This document shows positions 1 through 5,590 of a DNA stretch of 5,658 nucleotides, one piece after another. Positions within the stretch are counted from its first letter, which is position 1; each line of letters begins with the position of its first letter. This DNA is from an uncultured Chromatiaceae bacterium. Lineage in GTDB: Bacteria > Pseudomonadota > Gammaproteobacteria > Enterobacterales > Alteromonadaceae. The stretch is taken from contig CAMLNG010000264.1 in the NCBI GenBank assembly GCA_946481195.1, positions 1 through 5,658 on the forward strand, read 5' to 3'. A program made the position numbers and the translations under genes. A model generated the notes under the pieces. The model searched no databases. It was given only the letters and a program-made list of their open reading frames with translations, and had not been told where the DNA came from.

Positions 1-1468
1 CGGCGATACCAAGGCCACCACCAATCAGCTGATAGGTCAGGTCGCCAGTGGCCTTTATTGCAGCCGCCAGTTCCGGGCTGAATGGCTCCGCGCCTAACTG
101 CTGCAGCAGGCCCGCCACGGACGGGTCGACCATTGCCAGAATACTCAGCACGCTGGCCCAATCAGCCGGTTTCCAGATATGGTCAATCGGCAGGCCCATC
201 TGCCCCAGGGCTTCGGCCGGCACGCCGGCCTGCATCAGCGCGCCGCCCAGCATCTGGTTCAGGTTATCACTGGTCAGCCGCGCGATAGTGTCGGCGGTGA
301 TATCCAGCGTAGTGGTCTGATGCACGTTTTCTTTGCTGTAAGTAATGCCGCCGACATAGTTCAGCTTGTCGTGGCTGTAGTTAATTTGCAGCTCGTTATA
401 GAAAATGTCTGAATCTTCGAAGTTGATGGTATCGAGATAACGGGTTTTATCGGCGGTGCCATCGGCGTCATCACGGCCGGAAACCTGCCATTGCCGCTTG
501 CTGGAGATCAGTTTGCCCGACCAGTCGCTGTTAAATTCATGATTGATTTTTAACGTCCAGGCATCCATGTCGCGCCGCTCGTGGCCGTCGATCACATCGT
601 TTTCGATAGTACGGTCGAGCGGGTTCATGCTGTAGGCATAAGGGCTTAAGCCAATCGCTGGCGAATAACCCTGGTCCATGTCGTCATAGTCGTAACTGAG
701 CTGAACTTTAGTGCTTTGAGTGGGTGTCCACAGAGCGGCTGCGCGGGCGGCCTGATGGTTGGCGTTGCCGAGCTCTTCACCACGGTAGTCTTTGTAAACA
801 TTGTCGACGTAGCTGTCGCGCTGATTTGACATCGCATTGACGCGGATGGCGAATTCGTCCGACAACGCAGTATTGGCCATGCCCTCAAAGCGTTTTAAGC
901 CGTAGTCGCCAAGCGTGCCTTTGAGAAAGGCCTCGTCACTTTGCTCTGGCGCATTTGGCACCATGCTGACGACACCGGCGGCGGCGTTTTTACCAAACAA
1001 GGTGCCTTGCGGGCCTTTTAAAATTTCGATGCGCTGCATGTCGGCAAACAACACACTTTGTGCGGCGCGTGGCAGATAGACGTCGTCATAGAAAATCGCG
1101 ACTGACGGGTCGCCACCGGTGCTGATATTCGAGCTTGAAACCCCACGCATGGTCGCAGTGGCCTGCGCCACGCCGTCTTTACTGAATTTAAAACCCGGCG
1201 TGTAGTCGGCGATGTCACCGAGCAGCACTGAATTGGTTTCTTCTAAATCTTTGGCGGACACCGAATCAATCGCGACCGGTACTTCCATCAGGTTTTGCAC
1301 CCGTTTTTGTGCCGTGACCGTCATCACTTCGATTTGTTGTTCGGTATTTTTGTCGTTGTTTTGTTGTTCTAACGCGTTGCTGGCCTGGCTGTACAGCGCA
1401 CTGCTGCAGACCAGACCGACGTAAAACGCGAGGGGAGTCTTCCTGTGTTGCTTGTTCACACCTGTCAT
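1..1468 (-). CDS. TonB-dependent outer-membrane receptor, N-terminal 489 residues (3' end outside window)
   Basis: The frame is open from an ATG at 1466-1468 to the left edge, so the protein is partial only because of the window boundary. A GGAG (1476-1479, minus strand) sits 7 nt before the ATG and supports this start. Residues 1-32 look like a signal peptide, with likely cleavage after SNA. A TonB-box-like segment IEVMTVTA lies at 46-53. The plug domain follows (about 55-175), with MRGVSS at 107-112 and the family signature LKGPQGTLFGKNAAAG at 150-165. From about 180 the sequence alternates as expected for beta-barrel strands. Such receptors import ligands across the outer membrane using TonB/ExbBD energy. 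The ligand cannot be told from the plug. Residues about 388-489 are unusual: Leu/Ala/Gly/Met-rich and helix-like rather than strand-like, probably an enlarged extracellular loop. The gene is divergent from the cytochrome operon at 1927, suggesting shared control. The family is certain; the substrate is unknown. Confidence 0.95.
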   Translation of the reverse strand, partial: MTGVNKQHRKTPLAFYVGLVCSSALYSQASNALEQQNNDKNTEQQIEVMTVTAQKRVQNLMEVPVAIDSVSAKDLEETNSVLLGDIADYTPGFKFSKDGVAQATATMRGVSSSNISTGGDPSVAIFYDDVYLPRAAQSVLFADMQRIEILKGPQGTLFGKNAAAGVVSMVPNAPEQSDEAFLKGTLGDYGLKRFEGMANTALSDEFAIRVNAMSNQRDSYVDNVYKDYRGEELGNANHQAARAAALWTPTQSTKVQLSYDYDDMDQGYSPAIGLSPYAYSMNPLDRTIENDVIDGHERRDMDAWTLKINHEFNSDWSGKLISSKRQWQVSGRDDADGTADKTRYLDTINFEDSDIFYNELQINYSHDKLNYVGGITYSKENVHQTTTLDITADTIARLTSDNLNQMLGGALMQAGVPAEALGQMGLPIDHIWKPADWASVLSILAMVDPSVAGLLQQLGAEPFSPELAAAIKATGDLTYQLIGGGLGIA

Positions 1469-1475
1469 CTCTGTT

Positions 1476-1479
1476 CTCC
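1476..1479 (-). promoter_or_regulatory. Ribosome binding site of the TonB-dependent receptor
   Basis: GGAG on the minus strand with a 7-nt spacer to the ATG at 1468. It favours this start over the in-frame GTG three codons downstream. Confidence 0.7.
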
Positions 1480-1499
1480 GGATTATTTTAGTTATGGTC

Positions 1500-1517
1500 G
1501 GCAGCTACCGGTCTGCC
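1500..1517. repeat. Short inverted repeat in the predicted leader of the receptor gene
   Basis: GGCAG (1500-1504) and CTGCC (1513-1517) pair perfectly around an 8-nt centre containing the palindrome ACCGGT. It lies 32-49 bp upstream of the receptor ATG, inside the predicted 5' leader. It could be a small RNA hairpin or an operator. It is short enough to be chance. Confidence 0.3.
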
Positions 1518-1563
1518 TTGGTGCATCTGAAAGCCCTGAAGACTGATAACACCTGTTTTGCCG

Positions 1564-1591
1564 ATAATATCGACGTGCAGGTTGAACGCAA
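1564..1591 (-). promoter_or_regulatory. Candidate sigma70 promoter for the TonB-dependent receptor
   Basis: Read on the minus strand there is TTGCGT (1586-1591) as a -35 candidate, a 16-bp spacer, and TATTAT (1564-1569) as a -10 candidate. The -10 matches the consensus at 5 of 6 positions and the -35 only at 3 of 6. Transcription would start near 1556, giving a leader of roughly 90 nt. The -10 lies within the 11-bp perfect palindrome CGATA-A-TATCG (1562-1572), and the -35 lies inside the left arm of the large inverted repeat at 1577-1618. Both are positions where a regulator could act. This is a prediction by eye only. Confidence 0.4.
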
Positions 1592-1618
1592 CACTGGGCC
1601 TTGTTGCGCTTAACCTGC
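1577..1618. repeat. 42-bp inverted repeat (17-bp arms, 8-bp loop) in the divergent intergenic region
   Basis: The left arm GCAGGTTGAACGCAACA (1577-1593) and the reverse complement of the right arm (1602-1618) agree at 15 of 17 positions, separated by CTGGGCCT. The inner 7 bp and the outer 7 bp pair perfectly. In RNA from either strand, one of the two mismatches becomes a G-U wobble. No T-run follows on either side and the flanking genes are divergent, so a terminator is unlikely. The arm overlaps the predicted -35 of the receptor gene, so an operator or a leader/attenuator structure is more plausible. A small insertion relic cannot be excluded. Confidence 0.75.
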
Positions 1619-1777
1619 TACAGATGTGGCTTTAATCCAGTGAAAGGCTGAGTTTTAAGCTGAAGATAAATGTCGGAAATGCAGCTGCGGCGCGGCGCGG
1701 CACGTTATTTCGGTCAGGCAGGCCGGCAGAGTTTTAGCCGTTTGCGGGCAGGTTGTTGCCGGTTTTCCCGGCCCGAA

Positions 1778-1797
1778 TTTGTACACTTTTGTACACT
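1778..1797. promoter_or_regulatory. Exact tandem pair of a 10-bp element, probable regulator site for the cytochrome operon
   Basis: TTTGTACACT occurs twice with no gap (1778-1787 and 1788-1797). Each copy contains the palindrome TGTACA, so two palindromic cores are spaced exactly one helical turn apart on the same DNA face. The pair lies about 130-150 bp upstream of the first cytochrome start, inside an AT-rich island in a GC-rich region. This fits a site for a cooperatively binding dimeric regulator. I could not match it to a named operator, and no well-spaced -35/-10 pair is evident around it. Confidence 0.5.
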
Positions 1798-1916
1798 ATT
1801 TTGTTTGCCGCCAACGCACTGCCGACGCACCCTACAAACAGCAAAATCCAACCGAAACCGACCATAGCAAGCTGACGGCAAGGCAGCGCAACAGCTTGGT
1901 CTTTCGCTGATGCCGC

Positions 1917-1921
1917 AGGAG
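1917..1921 (+). promoter_or_regulatory. Ribosome binding site that decides the GTG start of the diheme cytochrome c
   Basis: AGGAG lies 5 nt upstream of the GTG at 1927. The next residues (KLLIGAGAMLLALSAVAKA) form a complete signal peptide, so the GTG start is well supported over later ATG codons. Confidence 0.75.
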
Positions 1922-1926
1922 TTCGT

Positions 1927-2553
1927 GTGAAATTATTGATAGGTGCCGGCGCGATGTTACTGGCGCTCAGCGCAGTCGCAAAGGCCGCGGATGCCGCTGC
2001 AGTTCCGGCAGTTTTAAGTGTTTGTCAGAGTTGCCATCAGGCCGATGGGGCCGGCAACCCGGCCTTTGGCGCACCAGCGCTGGCCGGGCAGCAACAAGCA
2101 TATTTGCTCAGGCAATTACAGCATTTTCAGTCCGGGATCCGTGGCAGTCATCCGGAGGATAACTTTGGCGCGCAAATGCAGGCCGCCTTACCGAAGCAAC
2201 TCAATCAGGCAGAACTCAATACACTGGCTGCTTTTTTTGCTGCCTTGCCAGCCGTGGCTGCAGAAGCAGTGCCGGTGGACGCGCAGCGAGCTGACCGTGG
2301 CCGCAAACTCTACATCAACAGTTGCGGCGCTTGTCACGGCGCCAAAGCAGAGGGTGTTGCTGCGCTCAATGCTCCGGCGCTGAAGCAATTGGCACCAGCG
2401 TATCAGTTACGGCAGTTGCAGCATTTTCGCGATGGCATTCGCGGCACTGATGCAAATGATAAACCCGGCCGGCAAATGGCGCGGATGGCACAGACACTGA
2501 AATCTGAGCAGGATATGCTGGATATCCTGCAGTACATTGGCACTTTGCCATGA
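1927..2553 (+). CDS. Periplasmic diheme cytochrome c, cytochrome c4-like
   Basis: The 208-residue protein begins at a GTG with a good ribosome binding site. Residues 1-20 are a Sec signal peptide ending AKA. Two class I cytochrome c domains follow. The first has heme motif CQSCH at 33-37 and the second CGACH at 133-137. They are clearly duplicated: each has the heme site, then a PAL motif, then the near-identical segments AYLLRQLQHFQSGIRG (58-73) and AYQLRQLQHFRDGIRG (158-173), then FGAQM/PGRQM supplying the likely distal ligands Met84 and Met184. The length and the YL-x-x-QL-x-x-F-x-x-G-x-R pattern match cytochrome c4, a periplasmic or membrane-associated electron shuttle to terminal oxidases. 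It is the first gene of a three-gene operon; its stop overlaps the next start by 4 nt. By inference it exchanges electrons with the diheme enzyme and the beta-helix cytochrome encoded downstream. The exact subfamily is less certain than the diheme cytochrome call. Confidence 0.93.
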   Translation: MKLLIGAGAMLLALSAVAKAADAAAVPAVLSVCQSCHQADGAGNPAFGAPALAGQQQAYLLRQLQHFQSGIRGSHPEDNFGAQMQAALPKQLNQAELNTLAAFFAALPAVAAEAVPVDAQRADRGRKLYINSCGACHGAKAEGVAALNAPALKQLAPAYQLRQLQHFRDGIRGTDANDKPGRQMARMAQTLKSEQDMLDILQYIGTLP

Positions 2554-3902
2554 CATTATTCGCAGATCTGCTTAAGCAGCGATGGCTGCAGCGAGGTGCA
2601 GTGCTGCTGCGCACTCAGTTCTGTTTGCGCCTGCAGCTGATGCTGGCTTGCATTCTGATGATTGTGCCCCTGCAACAACAGGTGCAGGCCGCGCCGCGGT
2701 TATGGTTCCAGCCATTGGCAACTGTTGAAAATGACGGTGGCAGTGCATTTGTGCTGGCGCAGACATGCCCGCCAAGCTTTGAGTTGGTGGGCCAGCAATG
2801 CAAACTGGTGAATCTGTATCAGCAGTATGATTCGCTGCAAAATAAAGGCGTCGGCGGTACTAAAACGGCATTGCCGGCGGTGCGGGACGGCTTCAGTCCG
2901 CAGCAGATTGACCTCGGCCGTTTCCTGTTTTTTGACCCACTGCTTTCTGCCAATAAAAGCCAGGCCTGCGCCAGTTGTCATCAGCCGGACAAAGCTTTTA
3001 CCGACGGCAAAGCAGTCAGCACCGGTGCTTTTGGCCAACAAGGTAAACGCAGCGCACCGACACTCTGGAACGTCGGATTTTTGCAAAAGCTGTTTTGGGA
3101 CGGCCGTAGTCCAAGCCTGGAACAGCAAGCAGCCGGGCCTTTATTCGCGCCCGATGAAATGGCCAACACGCCGGAAAAACTGCTGCATGACCTCAACGCC
3201 AACAGTCACTACCGGCGTATGTTCCGTGAGGCATTTCAACGGGACACTCCGATTGAACTGAACCAGGTGGTGACTGCGCTGGCTGCGTTCCAGACGTCGC
3301 TGATTTCGCTGAATAGCCGCTATGACCATTACGCCCACGGTTTCCATCAGGCGCTGAATGAGACTGAAATCAAAGGCATGAATGTGTTCCGCTCATTTGT
3401 CGCGCGCTGCGCGGAGTGCCACACACCGCCGCTATTCACCAACCAGCAGATTGCCGTGATTGGCACGCCGGAGCCGGAAGGCCATGTCTTTGACGCCGGT
3501 GCCGGGGCGACTGCTGACACAGCGAAATTACGCGGTGGTTTTAAAGTGCCGACACTGCGCAACGTCGCGCTGACCGCTCCTTATATGCACTCAGGACGTT
3601 TCGCTACTTTAGAGGAAGCGGCCGAGTTCTACAGTAAAGGCCGCGGCCATGCTGTGCCGAAAGGCGAGAACCTGCTGATCCACTGGCATATCTGGGAGCC
3701 GAAACTCACTGCCGAAGAGAATCAGCAAATTGCGGCTTTTTTACAGACGTTAACCGATCAAAGCCTGAGCCCGCAGATCCCGGCCGCGTTGCCATCCGGT
3801 TTGCCATTACCGGCAGAATTACGGCCGGTTGCTGCTCAGACAACTCCCTCACAACATCCAACCAGCCAGTCGGACGATATGGCGACGAACGCGGAGAAAT
3901 AA
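2550..3902 (+). CDS. MauG / bacterial cytochrome c peroxidase-family diheme enzyme
   Basis: The 450-residue exported protein has a hydrophobic segment at about 26-47 (signal peptide, cleavage near VQA) after a long n-region. The ATG overlaps the upstream stop (ATGA) and lacks its own Shine-Dalgarno, implying translational coupling. A GTG at 2601 preceded by GAGG is an alternative start giving a more ordinary signal peptide. The core shows IDLGRFLFFDPLLS (120-133), heme motif CASCH (140-144), FWDGRSPSLEQQA (182-194, holding the Trp and Glu conserved in the family), second heme motif CAECH (287-291), and VPTLRNV...PYMHSGRFATLEEA (333-358). Bacterial peroxidases have a distal His in SxGH after heme 1; here it is STGA (157-160). 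At the position where peroxidases carry the Met ligand of heme 2 there appears to be Tyr361 (EFYSKG), as in MauG. This suggests a MauG-like oxidase rather than a standard peroxidase. Extras are a Cys73/Cys84 pair in an N-terminal extension and a Pro/Thr/Ser-rich tail from about 404. Confidence 0.9.
   Translation: MTLFADLLKQRWLQRGAVLLRTQFCLRLQLMLACILMIVPLQQQVQAAPRLWFQPLATVENDGGSAFVLAQTCPPSFELVGQQCKLVNLYQQYDSLQNKGVGGTKTALPAVRDGFSPQQIDLGRFLFFDPLLSANKSQACASCHQPDKAFTDGKAVSTGAFGQQGKRSAPTLWNVGFLQKLFWDGRSPSLEQQAAGPLFAPDEMANTPEKLLHDLNANSHYRRMFREAFQRDTPIELNQVVTALAAFQTSLISLNSRYDHYAHGFHQALNETEIKGMNVFRSFVARCAECHTPPLFTNQQIAVIGTPEPEGHVFDAGAGATADTAKLRGGFKVPTLRNVALTAPYMHSGRFATLEEAAEFYSKGRGHAVPKGENLLIHWHIWEPKLTAEENQQIAAFLQTLTDQSLSPQIPAALPSGLPLPAELRPVAAQTTPSQHPTSQSDDMATNAEK
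3893..3896 (+). promoter_or_regulatory. Ribosome binding site of the beta-helix/cytochrome gene
   Basis: GGAG inside the last codons of the diheme enzyme gene, 8 nt before the ATG at 3905. The third operon gene therefore has its own good ribosome binding site, unlike the coupled second gene. Confidence 0.65.
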
Positions 3903-3904
3903 CA

Positions 3905-5392
3905 ATGAAAACAAACTGGATAGTGGCGGCATTAGTGCCGGTAGCCTTAGCCGGTGGTTACCTGTGGGGGCAAAAACCACAAGCACCCGCGGCCGTGGTG
4001 CAAGAGGCCAGCCTGCAAGTTGCTGGTGCCAATACCAATGCCAAGAAATCGGTGCTGCCAGACACACCGCCTGGCAAAGTGCATCAGGTAAAACCCGGCA
4101 TGCTGATTATGGATGCGGTAAAAGCGGCGGCACCCGGTGATGTGATCCAGGTTTGGCCCGGCGATTACATTGAAACCGTCTACATCGACAAAGACAGTAT
4201 CCGTTTAAGTGGCGTCATTATCGACGGCAAAAGACCGCGTTTATTTGGTGAAGAACGCCTGAACGACGCCATTTTGTATTCCGGCAACAATATCCTGATT
4301 GAGAATTTCCTCATCACCAAATACAAAGGCAATGGCATCATGGGCCAGGCCGGCAATAACTTTGAAATTCGCAATAACATCATCGACGACACTGGTGTGT
4401 ACGGCATTTTCCCGCAGCTGGGCGAAAACGGCCTGATTGAACACAACATTGTGTCGGGGATTGAAGACGCCGGCATTTATGTCGGTATGAGCGACCATAT
4501 TCATGTCGCCAACAACGAAGTGTTCGACAGCGTGGCCGGTATTGAAATTGAAAACAGCCGCTTTGCCGTGGTGGAAAACAACTTTGTCCACAATAACACC
4601 GGCGGCATTCTTACTTTTGTCACCCCCGGGTTGCCTATCAAGGACACCCACACAGTCATTATCCGTAACAACTGGATCCGCAATAACAACACCGCCAACT
4701 TTGGCGCGCCGGGATCTATGGTATCGGGCATTCCGGCCGGCACTGGTATCCTGATTATGGCGGCCGACAATGTAATCCTCGAAGACAACCTGATTGTTGA
4801 TAACAAAGTGGCTGGCATCATTATCACCGACCACGAAAATGCGCCCAATGCCCAGTTAGACCCGGAATCAGACCCAACGCCGGACAAAATCCAAATCCTC
4901 AATAACCTGATGTATCACAACGGTTTTGACACTATTCCTGAAGCCAAAGTTTTGCTCGGGGCTGAACTGAAACAAGGCGAGCCGGATATTGTCCGCGTCG
5001 GTAAAGTCACCGAAAGCTGTATCGCCAATCCAGAACGTTATGTCACCGCCGGCGTCAGCAGCTGGCCGGCCTGTAGCTTCACCAATACCGATACTGTTGC
5101 CAGCTATTTGCTGGAACAACCAGCCGCATTACGGAATACGGCTACTGCGGACAAGGGCAAATACGCTTACCTTGGCATTTGCACTGGCTGCCATGCCTAC
5201 ACCGGCCGCTTAATTGGCCCACCGGTCCAGGTGATCCAATCTTTGTATATGGATGACCCGCAGGCGCTGGCGGACTTTATCGCCAACCCGGTGAAAAAAC
5301 GCGAAGACTATCCAGCGATGCCAAAACAGGACTACCTCGACGCTGAAACCCGGCTGGCAGTGGCGAAATATATGCTGAGTGTGGAGAAGTAG
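3905..5392 (+). CDS. Right-handed parallel beta-helix protein (TIGR03805-like) fused to a C-terminal monoheme cytochrome c domain
   Basis: The 495-residue protein starts with a hydrophobic stretch (about 5-21), either a signal peptide or an uncleaved membrane anchor, then an Ala/Gln/Pro-rich linker. Residues about 57-345 form a parallel beta-helix: PGDVIQVWPGDYIE (77-90) opens it, and Asn-rich turns recur (NNFEIRNNII, NNEVFD, ENNFVHNN, RNNWIRNNN). The motifs DAGIYVGMS (188-196), GIEIENS (212-218), NTGGIL (231-236) and GTGILIMAADNV (279-290) are those I associate with TIGR03805, whose function is unknown. A linker with Cys372 and Cys390, possibly a disulfide, leads to a class I cytochrome c domain (about 412-495) with heme motif CTGCH at 426-430, probable distal Met472 in PAMP, and a final helix AVAKYML. 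It starts 2 nt after the diheme enzyme stop, so it is cotranscribed. TIGR03805 proteins are normally paired with a separate TIGR03806 diheme cytochrome, which is not in the window. A substrate-binding beta-helix with built-in electron transfer is the simplest inference. Confidence 0.9.
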   Translation: MKTNWIVAALVPVALAGGYLWGQKPQAPAAVVQEASLQVAGANTNAKKSVLPDTPPGKVHQVKPGMLIMDAVKAAAPGDVIQVWPGDYIETVYIDKDSIRLSGVIIDGKRPRLFGEERLNDAILYSGNNILIENFLITKYKGNGIMGQAGNNFEIRNNIIDDTGVYGIFPQLGENGLIEHNIVSGIEDAGIYVGMSDHIHVANNEVFDSVAGIEIENSRFAVVENNFVHNNTGGILTFVTPGLPIKDTHTVIIRNNWIRNNNTANFGAPGSMVSGIPAGTGILIMAADNVILEDNLIVDNKVAGIIITDHENAPNAQLDPESDPTPDKIQILNNLMYHNGFDTIPEAKVLLGAELKQGEPDIVRVGKVTESCIANPERYVTAGVSSWPACSFTNTDTVASYLLEQPAALRNTATADKGKYAYLGICTGCHAYTGRLIGPPVQVIQSLYMDDPQALADFIANPVKKREDYPAMPKQDYLDAETRLAVAKYMLSVEK

Positions 5393-5406
5393 GGTTTAGC
5401 AGAGTC

Positions 5407-5437
5407 CAGCTGTGGCGTGGCTTTGTGCCAAAAGCTG
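5407..5437 (+). terminator. Weak hairpin after the operon, possible 3'-end structure
   Basis: CAGCT (5407-5411) can pair with AGCTG (5433-5437), and inside it TGGC (5413-5416) with GCCA (5427-5430). It starts 15 nt after the stop codon of the beta-helix gene. There is no following T-run, so it is not a canonical intrinsic terminator. It may be a 3' stabilising structure, or chance. Confidence 0.2.
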
Positions 5438-5451
5438 AAATCTGATGAACT

Positions 5452-5477
5452 GTAGGGGCACCCCTGGTGGGTGCCCG
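5452..5477 (+). repeat. REP-like element: GTAG head followed by a perfect 8-bp GC-rich hairpin
   Basis: GTAG (5452-5455) is followed directly by GGGCACCC (5456-5463), the loop CTGGT, and GGGTGCCC (5469-5476). A GTAG tetranucleotide 5' of an imperfect or perfect GC-rich hairpin is the hallmark of REP sequences mobilised by RAYT (TnpA-REP) transposases in gammaproteobacteria. It lies 60 bp past the operon stop, the usual place for such elements, where it may also stabilise the 3' end of the mRNA. No transposase is in the window. Copy number elsewhere in the genome cannot be judged here. Confidence 0.65.
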
Positions 5478-5497
5478 CAATCCAGATGCTGGATCGC
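5477..5497. repeat. Second palindrome directly next to the REP-like hairpin
   Basis: ATCCAG (5480-5485), ATG, CTGGAT (5489-5494) is a perfect 6-bp stem with a 3-nt loop, extended by GC/GC after one mismatch. It begins where the REP-like hairpin ends, so the two may form one compound repeat unit. Confidence 0.4.
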
Positions 5498-5590
5498 ATC
5501 AATAAACTAGACAGTTCCCAGCCTTTCTGGCTGACCGTGCCAAATTGAATATCAGCTCATGCACTTTGGACTAGCTGTCCACAACACCCA

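Larger units (their letters stand above)
1469..1926. other. Divergent intergenic region, 458 bp, no convincing gene
   Basis: This region separates the receptor gene from the cytochrome operon. It holds the regulatory candidates annotated separately: the leader hairpin at 1500-1517, the promoter at 1564-1591, the inverted repeat at 1577-1618 and the tandem element at 1778-1797. A 65-codon open frame at 1670-1867 has no visible ribosome binding site, and its product is Arg/Cys-rich without recognisable features, so I do not call it a gene. I could not find a confident core promoter for the plus-strand operon. It must lie here or be non-consensus. Confidence 0.75.

Noticed and set aside
1550..1572. 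A possible Fur box at the GATAAC/GATAATATC sequences upstream of the receptor
   Set aside because: Only isolated GATAA half-sites are visible. The 19-bp Fur consensus is not met, so iron regulation is not claimed.
1780..1795. A TyrR-like box at the TGTACA pair
   Set aside because: TyrR boxes are TGTAAA-N6-TTTACA. Here the cores are TGTACA with only 4 bp between them, so neither sequence nor spacing fits.
1670..1867. A 65-codon open frame in the divergent intergenic region
   Set aside because: It has no ribosome binding site, an Arg/Cys-rich sequence with no recognisable domain, and it overlaps the tandem regulatory element.
2700..3128. A 142-codon minus-strand open frame and a 144-codon plus-strand frame within the diheme enzyme gene
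   Set aside because: Both lie within the well-supported heme enzyme frame, have compositions unlike real proteins, and lack domain features.
4241..4834. A 197-codon open frame on the minus strand within the beta-helix gene
   Set aside because: It is the mirror of the Asn/Ile/Val-rich beta-helix repeats: repeated AAC/AAT/ATT codons read backwards give Val/Asn/Ile codons and few stops. It has no independent motifs, and the plus-strand frame is clearly the real gene.
1927..5392. The idea that the cluster is a methanobactin or methylamine dehydrogenase maturation locus
   Set aside because: No precursor peptide, MbnP-like protein, or methylamine dehydrogenase subunit is visible. Only the MauG-family membership of one protein is shared.
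5519..5533. A 5-bp hairpin CAGCC-TTTCT-GGCTG as terminator of either flanking gene
   Set aside because: The stem is short and no T-run follows on either strand.
5486..5548. A 20-codon plus-strand open frame starting MLDRINKLD
   Set aside because: It begins inside the loop of a palindrome, has no ribosome binding site, and is short enough to occur by chance.
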